Notes: generated by a model not told the origin, from the letters alone. A stretch of DNA of 64,000 nucleotides from Sulfuriferula sp047300855 (GCF_047300855.1 NZ_CP170197.1:1054001-1118000), one strand, 5' to 3'. Counted from the stretch's first letter, positions 53,580 through 62,281 are shown. Program-made: numbers and translations.

Positions 53580-53998
53580 GAAATCAAAAGACAAAAGACA
53601 AAAACGGGAAGCCAGAATTGGAAGGCAAAAGCTGGAAGATGTACGGGTTTGATTTTTGCCTTTTAATTTTGGCCTATTGTTTTTCTCCTTTTGCTGCTGC
53701 CGATATGTTGCAGGATCCGACGCGGCCGCCGGCCGAGTTGTCTGCGCCGCAAGGAAATGCGGGAACGCCGGCGACAAGCGGCCCCCAGTTGCAGTCCGTG
53801 CTCATTTCGGCACACCAGCGTTCGGCCATTATCAGCGGGCAGCGTGTCACGGTTGGGGAGAAGCTGGGCGACGCCCGGGTTGTCATGATTAACGAGAATG
53901 AAGTGCTGCTGAAAGGCAGCAGCGGTGTGCAGACATTGAAACTTTTCCCCGATGTCGGCAAACGCCTCATCATGCGCAGCCAGCACCATAAACACTGA
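53576..53998 (+). CDS. mshK: MSHA biogenesis protein MshK-like
   Basis: A periplasmic protein with the PilP/GspC-like N-terminal DPTRPP motif and a C-terminal beta domain (LISAHQRSAIISGQRVTVGEKLGDA). The start is uncertain. The ATG at 53576 overlaps the mshJ stop, giving 140 residues with a charged, repeat-derived leader before the hydrophobic stretch FCLLILAYCFSPFAAA. The ATG at 53639 would give 119 residues with a normal signal peptide. The sequence around 53580-53680 is an A/T-rich repeat matching the flanks of the four-helix element. Confidence 0.75.
   Translation: MRNQKTKDKNGKPELEGKSWKMYGFDFCLLILAYCFSPFAAADMLQDPTRPPAELSAPQGNAGTPATSGPQLQSVLISAHQRSAIISGQRVTVGEKLGDARVVMINENEVLLKGSSGVQTLKLFPDVGKRLIMRSQHHKH
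53580..53690. repeat. Gene-less copy of the four-helix element flanks at mshJ/mshK
   Basis: GAAATCAAAAGACAAAAG at the left matches the left flank of the 42093 element (GAAATCAAAAGGCAAAAG). TTTTTGCCTTTTAATTTT (from about 53653) matches its right flank at 42554-42570 exactly, and similarity continues about 25 bases. Only some 45 bases lie between instead of the four-helix gene. The right flank is read as part of the MshK signal peptide. Confidence 0.75.
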
Positions 53999-54027
53999 TC
54001 GTCCCGGCAGGCAAAAAGGTAGAAAAA

Positions 54028-55827
54028 ATGCAAAAACGAATTTTATTCAGGGAATTGTCGACTAACCGGGAAACCTCGGCTACGGTGCGACTTATACCGG
54101 TCTTGTTGGGATTGGTGACGCTGGCGCTAAGCGGGTGTGCAAATCTGGAGGCGCCGGATAAATCTACTTATAACCAGATCAATAGCGAGCTCGACAAGGC
54201 CGCTGCCGCGCAGGCAAAGCCGGCGCCGCAGAGCGCGGTGAATGCTGCACTCCTGCCACCGCTCAATATCGAAATGCCCAAGGTTGCCAAACCGCCCGAG
54301 CAACGATTCGACCTGGTCGTCAACAATGCACCGGCTACGCAGGTGTTCCTGGGTATCGTGTCGGGTACGCGCTACAGCATGCTGGTACACCCTGAGGTGA
54401 GCGGCACGATCTCGGTGAATCTCAAGAACGTCACCGTATTTGAAGCGCTCGACGCGATCCGCGAACTCTACGGATACGATTACAAGGTGGACGGTACCCG
54501 CATTTTCATTCAGCCGCTCACCATGCAGACGCGGGTGTTCAAGCTGAACTACATCAGCGGCCAGCGCAAAGGCGCGTCTGACATTCGGGTGATTTCCGGT
54601 TCGGTGAGCAATTCATCGTCAACCGGGCCGACGACGCCCGGCGGTACGACCACGACGACTGGTGCGCCTACCAGCCGCGCCTTCGAAACCAGCAAAATCA
54701 CGACCGATACCGAGACCGATTTCTGGGGCGAATTGAAAAGCTCGTTGACGGCCATCATCGGCGATAAGGATGGCCGCCAGGTAGTGGTAAGCCCGCAATC
54801 TGGCGTGGTGCTGATTCGCGCGATGCCGAACGAAATACGGCACGTGCAGAATTACCTGAAAGCCACGCAGCTATCGGTTGATCGTCAGGTGATGCTGGAG
54901 GCCAAGATCATCGAGGTGCAACTCAATAGCGGCTACCAGGCCGGGATTAACTGGGCGGCATTCAGGACTGGGCCGAACAGCGCCGTATCAGTGGGTTCTG
55001 TGACGCCCGGAACGACGCTAAGCACGCTTGGCGGTCCTCTGACCAGCCCCTCTCTGGCAGCTACGCCGGGTTCTACCCTGGCAAATATTGCGACGGCCAG
55101 TGCAGCAACGGCTGCCAATGGCTTATTCGGCCTGGCCTATCAGACCAGCAATTTTGCCGCGCTGCTTTCGTTCCTGAATACTCAGGGTACGGTGCATGTG
55201 CTATCCAGTCCGCGCATTGCCACCTTGAATAACCAGATGGCGGTGCTCAAAGTGGGCACGGATGATTTTTTCGTCACCAACGTAAGCTCGACCACGGTTA
55301 CCGGCACCGCGACAACGACAACGCCTAACGTGACGTTGCAGCCATTTTTCTCGGGAATCGCCCTGGACGTAACGCCGCAGATTTCTGAAGACGGCGAAAT
55401 CATCCTGCACATTCACCCGTCCGTAAGCCTGGTCACCGAGAACCTCAAAACCATTAATCTTGGGGGTACGCTGGGCTCATTGAATCTCCCGCTTGCATCC
55501 AGTGCGGTATCCGAAACGGACAGCGTCGTGCGGGTCCAGGATGGCAGTATCGTCGCCATAGGCGGATTGATGCGGCAATCCATGACGGACGATCGCTCGG
55601 AAGTGCCGGTTGCCGGCGAGGTGCCTGTATTTGGATCACTGTTCCGCAATACCAATCGCGTCAGCCAGAAGCGCGAGTTGGTCATTCTGCTGAAAACGAC
55701 GGTGGTTCAGGGCGACAGTGATTGGGCGCAGGATATTCTGAACAGCCGCGAGCGCATCCAGAAAATGCAGCGTAACGATACTTTTGGAGATGGATCGAGT
55801 ATGGGGAACTCAGCAGGTCGCCCCTGA
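54028..55827 (+). CDS. mshL: MSHA outer-membrane secretin MshL
   Basis: A 599-residue secretin lipoprotein. It has a signal peptide with lipobox LSGC (Cys37), an STN-type N0 domain with VNLKNVTVFEALDAIRELYGYDY, and a Thr/Gly-rich linker. The secretin domain carries VLSSPRIATLNNQMAVLKVG, and the C-terminal GEVPVFGSLFR is typical. It forms the outer-membrane pore through which the pilus emerges. mshM starts 2 bases after the stop. Confidence 0.92.
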   Translation: MQKRILFRELSTNRETSATVRLIPVLLGLVTLALSGCANLEAPDKSTYNQINSELDKAAAAQAKPAPQSAVNAALLPPLNIEMPKVAKPPEQRFDLVVNNAPATQVFLGIVSGTRYSMLVHPEVSGTISVNLKNVTVFEALDAIRELYGYDYKVDGTRIFIQPLTMQTRVFKLNYISGQRKGASDIRVISGSVSNSSSTGPTTPGGTTTTTGAPTSRAFETSKITTDTETDFWGELKSSLTAIIGDKDGRQVVVSPQSGVVLIRAMPNEIRHVQNYLKATQLSVDRQVMLEAKIIEVQLNSGYQAGINWAAFRTGPNSAVSVGSVTPGTTLSTLGGPLTSPSLAATPGSTLANIATASAATAANGLFGLAYQTSNFAALLSFLNTQGTVHVLSSPRIATLNNQMAVLKVGTDDFFVTNVSSTTVTGTATTTTPNVTLQPFFSGIALDVTPQISEDGEIILHIHPSVSLVTENLKTINLGGTLGSLNLPLASSAVSETDSVVRVQDGSIVAIGGLMRQSMTDDRSEVPVAGEVPVFGSLFRNTNRVSQKRELVILLKTTVVQGDSDWAQDILNSRERIQKMQRNDTFGDGSSMGNSAGRP

Positions 55828-55829
55828 CC

Positions 55830-56783
55830 ATGTACCTTGCCCACTTCGGACTGCGTGAAGCGCCTTTTGGAATCACTCCGGATACCAGTTACTTTTTTGC
55901 CTGCGCCGACTACCAGGAAGCGCTGAATACCCTGCTGGTCGCGATCCGGAGCGGGGAAGGATTCATCAAGATCACAGGCGAGGTGGGAACCGGCAAGACG
56001 CTGCTGTGCCGCCAGTTCCTGGCCAGCATCAACAAGGAGCACGGTGCCGTCGCGGTCCCGGACGGTGAGCCGCAGCCGGCGCCTGTCACCCAACGCTTCG
56101 TGACCGCCTATATTCCCAATCCCTACCTCACTCCACACACCCTGCTTCTGGCGCTCGCGGATGAACTGGGTGTTGTTCTGGAGCCGGATGTCGACCAGCA
56201 TCATTTGCTCAAATCCCTGACCGCAGCCTTGCTGGATTTCGCCCGGCAGGATAAACAGGTGGTGTTGTGTCTGGATGAAGCCCAGGCAATGCCGCTGGAG
56301 AGCCTGGAGGCGATCCGCCTGCTGACCAACCTGGAAACGGAAAAACGCAAGTTGCTGCAGATCGTGCTGTTCGGGCAACCGGAACTCAACCAGAAGTTAC
56401 AGCAGGATTCTATTCGCCAACTGAACCAGCGCATCACCTTCCATTATCATCTTGGTCCTTTGCAGCGCGACGACATGGATTATTATCTTTCACACCGCCT
56501 CAATGTGGCGGGTTTTACGGGCGGGCGCCTGTTTAGCCGCGGTGCGGCAAATCAACTCTATGCGGCAAGCGGCGGGATTCCGCGCTTGGTCAATATCGTG
56601 GCGCATAAGGCCTTGATGCTGACCTATGGCGAGGGCAGGCATCAGGTGAGCGCGCGTCATGTGCGAGTTGCCGCAATGGATACCGGATCGGCTAAAAAGA
56701 GCCTGTTGCGCTGGTGGATAATAGCGGCTGCGTTGCTGCTGATTGCCGGCAGCAGTGCATTGGGATGGGTGGTGCTACGATGA
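55830..56783 (+). CDS. mshM: MSHA ATPase MshM (ExeA/GspA-like)
   Basis: A 317-residue AAA protein. The N terminus YLAHFGLREAPFGITPDTSYFF is the ExeA signature, Walker A GEVGTGKT is at 50-57, and Walker B VVLCLDEAQAM follows. A C-terminal membrane helix (WWIIAAALLLIAGSSALGW) is present. ExeA-type proteins remodel peptidoglycan or assist secretin insertion. It overlaps mshN by 4 bases. Confidence 0.9.
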   Translation: MYLAHFGLREAPFGITPDTSYFFACADYQEALNTLLVAIRSGEGFIKITGEVGTGKTLLCRQFLASINKEHGAVAVPDGEPQPAPVTQRFVTAYIPNPYLTPHTLLLALADELGVVLEPDVDQHHLLKSLTAALLDFARQDKQVVLCLDEAQAMPLESLEAIRLLTNLETEKRKLLQIVLFGQPELNQKLQQDSIRQLNQRITFHYHLGPLQRDDMDYYLSHRLNVAGFTGGRLFSRGAANQLYAASGGIPRLVNIVAHKALMLTYGEGRHQVSARHVRVAAMDTGSAKKSLLRWWIIAAALLLIAGSSALGWVVLR

Positions 56784-57973
56784 GCGTGATCAATCAAATG
56801 CTGCAGGACCTGGAAAATCGGCACTCTGCAAGAGAGGCAGATGCATCGATATCCGCGCAACTCAGGGCTGTGCCGAAACGCAGCCGGATACATCCTGCCT
56901 GGTGGGCAATTTTGCTACTGGTCTTGACCATCATCGCGGGCATGCTGGTCTGGCGGATGGGGCCCTTCAGAACGAGGGATGCTGCGACCTTGACCAGCAC
57001 GACAGCTGGGGCGTTGGCAACGCAAGAAAAAAACGCCAGGGATGTGCAGCATTCATCGCAACCCAGGACATCGTCCGTACCTGGTCAGCATGCCCTGCCT
57101 GATTTGAAGCTGGCAATGCAAATCAGCGCGTCCCAAGCGCTTTCGTCTGTCCAACCGCAGGTAACGGAAAACAGACCATTGCCTGTACTGCAGCCTGTGT
57201 TGCCGCCAGCCTCCAGGGTAGATCCCGGCAGGCCGGCCGTACCGGCCAATTCTGTCTCGCTCCAGCCCGATGCGGATTCGGGAAAACCCAACCCTGTCGC
57301 ACTTGCGCAGGCGCTTCCCGCGCCTGGCAGCCGGGTGGATACGGGGCGAAATACAGAGGTGGCAACGGCGGCTGTCGCCAAGCAGATCAAGGAAATCACA
57401 CCGCAGCAGCGCGCTGAAAATGAATATGGCAAGGCAATATCCCTGTTGCAGCAGGGACGCACGCCAGAAGCGATCGAATTGCTCGGTAATGTGCTGCAAT
57501 TCGACCCCGGCAATACGGCTGCGCGGCAAACTCAGGTGGGCTTGCTGGTGGCGGCCAAGCGGTATGGCGAAGCCGAGCGCAGTTTGCGCGACGGCTTGAA
57601 GCTCAACCCCGGACAAACCGGTCTGGCAATGATCATGGCGCGTCTGCAAGTAGAGCAGGGGGATACCCAGAGTGCTCTGAAGACGCTGCAGCATAGCTTG
57701 CCTTATGCAGCCGAACTGCCCGATTATCAGGCTTTCCTGGCGGCGCTGTTGCAACGCGAAGGTCGCAATAAGGAAGCCATCGAGCATTATTTACTGGCCC
57801 TGCGCAAAGTTCCCGGATCAGGCGTCTGGCTGATGGGGCTGGGCATCTCGTTGCAAGCCGAAAAACGCCAGATGGAAGCGCAGGAAGCATTTCTCCGTGC
57901 CAAGGCCAGCAATACCTTAAGCCCCGATCTGCTGGCATTTGTGGAGCAGCAGCTGAAGCAATCCAGGCAGTGA
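56780..57973 (+). CDS. mshN: MSHA biogenesis protein MshN (TPR protein)
   Basis: A 397-residue protein: MSVINQMLQDLENRHSA at the N terminus (typical MshN), one membrane helix (about 41-59), a Pro/Gln-rich periplasmic linker and four or more TPR-like repeats from about residue 215 to 390. The ATG at 56780 overlaps the mshM stop by 4 bases. It is the last msh gene of the block. Confidence 0.88.
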   Translation: MSVINQMLQDLENRHSAREADASISAQLRAVPKRSRIHPAWWAILLLVLTIIAGMLVWRMGPFRTRDAATLTSTTAGALATQEKNARDVQHSSQPRTSSVPGQHALPDLKLAMQISASQALSSVQPQVTENRPLPVLQPVLPPASRVDPGRPAVPANSVSLQPDADSGKPNPVALAQALPAPGSRVDTGRNTEVATAAVAKQIKEITPQQRAENEYGKAISLLQQGRTPEAIELLGNVLQFDPGNTAARQTQVGLLVAAKRYGEAERSLRDGLKLNPGQTGLAMIMARLQVEQGDTQSALKTLQHSLPYAAELPDYQAFLAALLQREGRNKEAIEHYLLALRKVPGSGVWLMGLGISLQAEKRQMEAQEAFLRAKASNTLSPDLLAFVEQQLKQSRQ

Positions 57974-57983
57974 AATTCTGGCG

Positions 57984-58466
57984 ATGATCTGCGACATTGT
58001 GCCTCCGGTTATGCGCTATCTGGAGGGTTGTCATCCACAGTCCCTGCTTGCGCTGGGGGCTGACGCGGCAGCTTGCGTCAGGGCCTATCGTGCCGCCGAT
58101 GCAAACAACATGACAGGAATGAGTGTTGCATCAGCGGTGCAAACTGACGCGCGCTATGATGCGGCTATTCTGATGGGCTGCATTGAACACATGGATAAAA
58201 AGGCAGCGCTGGCGTTGATCGCCCGCTTGCGCGATGCGCAGGTAAAAAATTTGCTGGTAGGCGCTCCGCTAGGCTCCGGTTTGACCGGACAACGCAGCCT
58301 TTGGACAGAGCAGGATTTTCTGGCGCTGGGCATGCAGGTTTACCAGCGCTTGGACTGCGCTGCGGCCACGATGATACTGTGTTGTTACAACATTCATGAT
58401 TACAAACAGGTGCCGGACTGGCTCAACAGCAAATACTGGGCGCACCCCGAGCGCTGGGAGATTTAG
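57984..58466 (+). CDS. Uncharacterised protein, DUF6231-like
   Basis: A 160-residue cytosolic protein with no firm domain assignment. It resembles a minimal class I methyltransferase fold: AAILMGCIEHM sits where a post-II motif would be, but no glycine-rich SAM loop is visible. There are no membrane helices or signal peptide. It follows mshN by 10 bases and may be read from the same message. The DUF6231 label is tentative. Confidence 0.6.
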   Translation: MICDIVPPVMRYLEGCHPQSLLALGADAAACVRAYRAADANNMTGMSVASAVQTDARYDAAILMGCIEHMDKKAALALIARLRDAQVKNLLVGAPLGSGLTGQRSLWTEQDFLALGMQVYQRLDCAAATMILCCYNIHDYKQVPDWLNSKYWAHPERWEI

Positions 58467-58506
58467 TGCTGGAGTGCCAATTCCAAATGGGTGTCATCCG
58501 AGTTTC

Positions 58507-58839
58507 ATGACTTACGCGCAATTACTGGAAACGCTTCAAACTTGCACTGGCTATACGCTATTGTGCGGCAACGCTGATGCCACTCTCATTGCAGCGACGG
58601 ACGGACGTCATCCCGATGCTTTTCTGGGCGAGGTCGTCAGCATGATATATGTGTGGTGTGCGTTATCGGATATTCATGCCGAAGTCGAACGTGCCGCAGT
58701 CGTGAACGCGCTGGGACCGCTACGCAGGCGTTACATGGCCGGTGAAGGCGGCGCTGCGGATTTCCGCCGCCTGAGCCGCATCATTGAAGCCATCGATGCT
58801 GCGTTCGATGCGGCAGTTCAGTCCGGCCAGCGCCAATGA
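58507..58839 (+). CDS. Hypothetical protein
   Basis: A 110-residue protein, MTYAQLLETLQTCTGYTLLCGN... with a mostly helical second half (ALGPLRRRYMAGEGGAADFRRLSRIIEAID). No family is recognised. The ATG at 58507 is chosen as the first good start after the upstream gene; the frame extends back to 58396 inside it. It may belong with the DUF6231-like gene, since both are short and lie together. Confidence 0.5.
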   Translation: MTYAQLLETLQTCTGYTLLCGNADATLIAATDGRHPDAFLGEVVSMIYVWCALSDIHAEVERAAVVNALGPLRRRYMAGEGGAADFRRLSRIIEAIDAAFDAAVQSGQRQ

Positions 58840-58876
58840 TCAACACGGGCACGGTTGCAGTCAGGTTCTGTACGGC

Positions 58877-60205
58877 ATGTATCTGAAACGTCGTCACCGC
58901 CTTATTTTATTATCTGGCCGTCTCTGGCTGGTGCGCATGATTTTCTGGATCGGTGCGGTGGTCGTGGGGCTTGCTGCCAGCCTTTTTGCCATCGGCGCGG
59001 ACAAGGCCCAGGATCTGTTTTCGCACCTGACTGGCTATGCCCCCTGGCTCCCCCTGATATTGACTCCGTTGACCATGGCGCTGGTGGTGTTCCTTACCCG
59101 CCGCTATTTCCCAGGGGCGGAAGGGAGCGGTATTCCACAGGTGATCGCGACATTGAAAATCCGCGACCAGTCCAGCCGCAGGCAGATTTTGTCGCTGCGT
59201 ATTGCAACGGGAAAAATGCTGCTGACCTGGCTGGCGTTGTGCGGCGGTGCCAGCGTTGGACGCGAAGGTCCCACCGTGCAAGTAGGGGCTGCCATTCTTT
59301 ATTCCATCGGGCGCTGGGTCAAACTACCCAGGCAATTATCGGAACATGGCCTGATTGTCGCAGGCGGTGCCGCGGGTGTGGCGGCTGCGTTCAATACACC
59401 GCTGGCGGGGATTGTTTTTGCCATCGAGGAAATGGCGCGGTCGTTCGAAGAAAAAACCAGCGGTACCCTGCTCACCGCAGTCATCGTGGCTGGTCTGGCA
59501 GCCATGTATGTGTTTGGCAACTATAACTACTTTGGTCATACCGGCGCCAGCCTGGCGGGAACCCAAGCCTGGGGGCTGGTGTTTTCTGCCGGCCTGCTGG
59601 GTGGGTTGACCGGTGGAATTTTCAGTCGCATCTTGTTGCACACCAGTACCCATGGTTTACCTGGCAGCACGGGGCGATGGATGCGTCAGCATCCGGTCTG
59701 GTTTTCTGCCGCCTGTGGGCTGGTACTGGCGTTGCTGGGGATTGCTTCAGGGTACACCGTATTTGGTAGCGGTTATCCGGAGGCGCGCCACCTGATCGAG
59801 GCTAAAGTGGCATTGCCGGTCAGCTATGGCGTGATGAAACTGCTGGCTACGCTGGTGTCTTTTCTGAGCGGCATCCCGGGTGGCTTGTTCGCGCCGTCGC
59901 TGTCAGTCGGGGCCGGACTGGGCGCCGAACTTGCGCCGTTGTTCCCCGGTCTCAATCCCAGCGCCATCATTGTAGTCGGCATGGTCGCTTATTTTTCCGG
60001 CCTGGTACAGGCACCCATCACCGCCTTTGTCATCGTGATGGAAATGACCGACAACCAGGACATGATGGTGCCGCTGATGGGAGCTGCGCTGATCGCCAGT
60101 ACGGTTTCGCGGCTGGTTTGTCCCGCACCGCTGTATAAGGGATTGGCAAGGAATTTTGTTGCCAGACAATCACGCAGGCCGGAACAGCAGACAAGCGCGA
60201 TTTGA
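58877..60205 (+). CDS. clcA: ClC family chloride channel/antiporter
   Basis: A 442-residue membrane protein with the ClC filter motifs GSGIPQ (83-88), GREGP (128-132, gating Glu130) and GGLFAPSLSVGAG. Without C-terminal CBS domains it is like E. coli ClcA (about 470 residues). It could be a chloride/proton exchanger used for acid resistance. The ATG at 58877 is preferred; an upstream extension to 58784 overlaps the previous gene. It converges with nsrR, 14 bases away. Confidence 0.9.
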   Translation: MYLKRRHRLILLSGRLWLVRMIFWIGAVVVGLAASLFAIGADKAQDLFSHLTGYAPWLPLILTPLTMALVVFLTRRYFPGAEGSGIPQVIATLKIRDQSSRRQILSLRIATGKMLLTWLALCGGASVGREGPTVQVGAAILYSIGRWVKLPRQLSEHGLIVAGGAAGVAAAFNTPLAGIVFAIEEMARSFEEKTSGTLLTAVIVAGLAAMYVFGNYNYFGHTGASLAGTQAWGLVFSAGLLGGLTGGIFSRILLHTSTHGLPGSTGRWMRQHPVWFSAACGLVLALLGIASGYTVFGSGYPEARHLIEAKVALPVSYGVMKLLATLVSFLSGIPGGLFAPSLSVGAGLGAELAPLFPGLNPSAIIVVGMVAYFSGLVQAPITAFVIVMEMTDNQDMMVPLMGAALIASTVSRLVCPAPLYKGLARNFVARQSRRPEQQTSAI

Positions 60206-60219
60206 TGCAGTCACCCGTA

Positions 60220-60690
60220 TCAGATTGCCCTGCGCGGGTGAGAGGTGATGGGCAAGCTCAGATGAATACGCTTCGATAGAGCGGATTTTCTGGTGACCGC
60301 ATCCGCAATCGTATGGCGATCAAGCTCTTCAAGAAAGCGGCTACGCGCTTCGCTCAATATGGATTTGAGCGCACAGACGGGAGTGATGGTGCAATCGTTG
60401 GTCGCTTTGTTGAAGCACTCCGCGATATCGAAGTTCGGTTCGGTCAGGCGTACCACTTCACCGATGGCGATCTCCGCAGCTGGGCGGGCCAGGCGCATGC
60501 CGCCATGTTTGCCGCGTATCGTCTGAATCAACCCGTGATTCGCCAGATTGTGCACCACCTTGACCAGATGGTTGCGCGAGATTCCGTAGAATCCGGCAAT
60601 TTCACTGATTGTTCCCAGTTCTTCAGGCTGCTTCAGGCTGAGGTAAATGAGCACGCGCAATGAATAATCCGTGTATTGAGTAAGTTGCAT
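60220..60690 (-). CDS. nsrR: Rrf2-family NO-sensing regulator NsrR
   Basis: A 156-residue winged-helix repressor. The three iron-sulfur cysteines are Cys92, Cys100 and Cys106 (spacing C-X7-C-X5-C, as in NsrR of Bacillus), and Asp8, a known fourth ligand in NsrR, is present. HTH residues GISRNHLVKVVHNLANHGLI and the wing GKHGGMRLA are intact. NO damages the 4Fe-4S cluster and lifts repression. It is divergent from a truncated globin gene, a typical target. Confidence 0.9.
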   Translation of the reverse strand: MQLTQYTDYSLRVLIYLSLKQPEELGTISEIAGFYGISRNHLVKVVHNLANHGLIQTIRGKHGGMRLARPAAEIAIGEVVRLTEPNFDIAECFNKATNDCTITPVCALKSILSEARSRFLEELDRHTIADAVTRKSALSKRIHLSLPITSHPRRAI

Positions 60691-60719
60691 ATGCCTTGAT
60701 CGCTGCCGTTCTGGCGTCG

Positions 60720-60725
60720 ATTATA
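60720..60725 (-). promoter_or_regulatory. -10 box of nsrR
   Basis: TATAAT on the minus strand, about 30 bases upstream of the nsrR ATG. The -35 region is weak. Confidence 0.5.
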
Positions 60726-60810
60726 CCGCCGTTGCAAATTTCTTTTGACATGACCGCGATGGCATATTAGTATGCGCTCATATACTTCATGACGTTGTAT
60801 ATGTTTACCG

Positions 60811-60825
60811 AGGGCTTGCAGCCCT
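60811..60825 (+). terminator. Short hairpin in the nsrR-globin intergenic region
   Basis: AGGGCT and AGCCCT form a stem around TGC, followed by TTAATTTTG. It lies between the divergent promoters and may insulate the globin promoter from upstream readthrough. Confidence 0.35.
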
Positions 60826-60840
60826 TTAATTTTGCCTTTA

Positions 60841-60863
60841 AACATGTATCTAATATATATGTT
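60841..60863. promoter_or_regulatory. Candidate NsrR operator at the globin promoter
   Basis: An 11-1-11 dyad: AACATGTATCT, one base, then ATATATATGTT (9 of 11 symmetric). This is the size and AT-rich character of NsrR sites (consensus AAGATGyATTT half). It overlaps the likely globin promoter, TTGCCT at 60832-60837 with TATATA or TATATG 16 or 18 bases on. A weaker dyad, CATATAC and GTATATG, lies at 60779-60803. Confidence 0.55.
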
Positions 60864-60892
60864 ATTGGCGTTTTGAATAAAGGACATAGAGT

Positions 60893-61261
60893 ATGAATGA
60901 CACACTGTTTGACAAGCTGGGCGGTGACGGTGCGGTGAACGCAGCCGTGGAAATTTTTTATCGAAAGGTGCTGAGCGATGACCGTATCAGCGATTTTTTC
61001 GACGATGTGGATATGGACCGGCAAGCCGCCAAACAGAAGGCATTCCTGACAATGGCTTTCGGCGGGCCGAATCAATATAGCGGCATGGACATGCGGCGCG
61101 GCCATGCACATCTGGTCGCAAAAGGTCTGAACGACGCTCATTTTGATGCGGTGGTGGAAAATCTGGCAGCGACGCTACAGGAACTCAATGTTCCGCAGCC
61201 GTATATTGCAGAAGTGGCAGCGCTTTGCGAGACCACGCGTAACGACGTTCTCGGAAAATAA
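60893..61261 (+). CDS. Group I truncated hemoglobin
   Basis: A 122-residue 2-on-2 globin. It has FDKLGGDGAVNAAVEIFYRKVL at the N terminus, the GGPNQYSGMDMRRGHAHL motif with proximal His71, and a Gly-rich turn, as in TrHbN. Group I truncated globins bind oxygen and NO and can dioxygenate NO to nitrate. Here it lies behind an NsrR-type operator and is followed by a flavin reductase gene 24 bases downstream. Confidence 0.92.
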   Translation: MNDTLFDKLGGDGAVNAAVEIFYRKVLSDDRISDFFDDVDMDRQAAKQKAFLTMAFGGPNQYSGMDMRRGHAHLVAKGLNDAHFDAVVENLAATLQELNVPQPYIAEVAALCETTRNDVLGK

Positions 61262-61285
61262 TAGATTCATTTCAGGAGATACGCC

Positions 61286-62260
61286 ATGCCCAATCTGACT
61301 TTTAACGGCGATACTTATGCTTGTGCCGAAAATCAATCAGTACTTGATGCATTGACCGGGTATGGCATATCCATCCCGTCTTCCTGCCGCAATGGCATAT
61401 GCCAGACCTGTTTGATGCGCTCAATATCCGGTACTCCGCCGCTTGATTCGCAAAATGGATTGAAGGAAACGCTCAAGGCACAGAACTATTTCCTGGCCTG
61501 CAGCTGCCACCCGCTCGAAGACATGGAAGTTAGCCTGCCGGATGCAGGCAGCGCACGCATCCAGGCGACCGTGCACAGCATTGAATCGCTCAACCATGAA
61601 ATCATCTGCGTGGGACTGCATTGTGAAAATCCGCTTGAATACCGGGCAGGCCAGTTCATCAATCTGTTCAAGGATGCCACGCTGGGGCGCAGCTACTCGC
61701 TGGCCAGCGTGCCGGCGCACGATCAGCACCTGAAATTGCATATCCGCAAGGTGCCCGACGGCCGAGTGAGCGGCTGGGCGCACCATTACCTTAAACCCGG
61801 CGACGTCGTCGAGATCAGCCAGGCAGTTGGCAATTGTTTTTATGTGCCAGGCCACCCGGAGCAACCCATCCTGCTGATTGGAACCGGGTCCGGACTTGCA
61901 CCGCTGTACGGCATCGCCCGCGATGCGCTGGAACAGGGCCACACGGGTCCGATCAGGCTCTACCACGGCAGCAGAAATCCGCAGGGGTTGTATCTGGTCA
62001 ACGAACTGCGCGCCTTGGCAGACCGCCACGACAATTTCAGCTATACCCCTTGTATTTCCGGTGATGCAATGCCGGCGGATGGCTATGCCCAGGGCCGGGC
62101 CCTCGATGTGGCGCTGGCGGATATCGGAAAATTGACGGGGTGGCGGGTATTTCTATGCGGTAATCCGGAAATGGTCAAAACGGCCAAGAAGAAGGCGTTC
62201 CTGACCGGTGCTGCAATGAAAGACATTTATGCGGATGCCTTTACGCTGGCCGCGGCTTAA
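61286..62260 (+). CDS. 2Fe-2S/flavin oxidoreductase (ferredoxin-NAD(P)H reductase type)
   Basis: A 324-residue protein. An N-terminal plant-type 2Fe-2S domain has Cys34, Cys39, Cys42 and Cys72 (C-X4-C-X2-C-X29-C). An FAD-binding FNR domain follows (GRSYSLAS), and an NAD(P)H domain (LIGTGSGLAPLYGIARDAL). It is encoded directly after the globin, so it is the likely electron donor to keep the haem ferrous. The globin-reductase pair would functionally resemble a split flavohemoglobin. The genes share a Shine-Dalgarno spacing typical of one operon. Confidence 0.9.
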   Translation: MPNLTFNGDTYACAENQSVLDALTGYGISIPSSCRNGICQTCLMRSISGTPPLDSQNGLKETLKAQNYFLACSCHPLEDMEVSLPDAGSARIQATVHSIESLNHEIICVGLHCENPLEYRAGQFINLFKDATLGRSYSLASVPAHDQHLKLHIRKVPDGRVSGWAHHYLKPGDVVEISQAVGNCFYVPGHPEQPILLIGTGSGLAPLYGIARDALEQGHTGPIRLYHGSRNPQGLYLVNELRALADRHDNFSYTPCISGDAMPADGYAQGRALDVALADIGKLTGWRVFLCGNPEMVKTAKKKAFLTGAAMKDIYADAFTLAAA

Positions 62261-62281
62261 TTCTGGCAAAAACAGTTGGTC

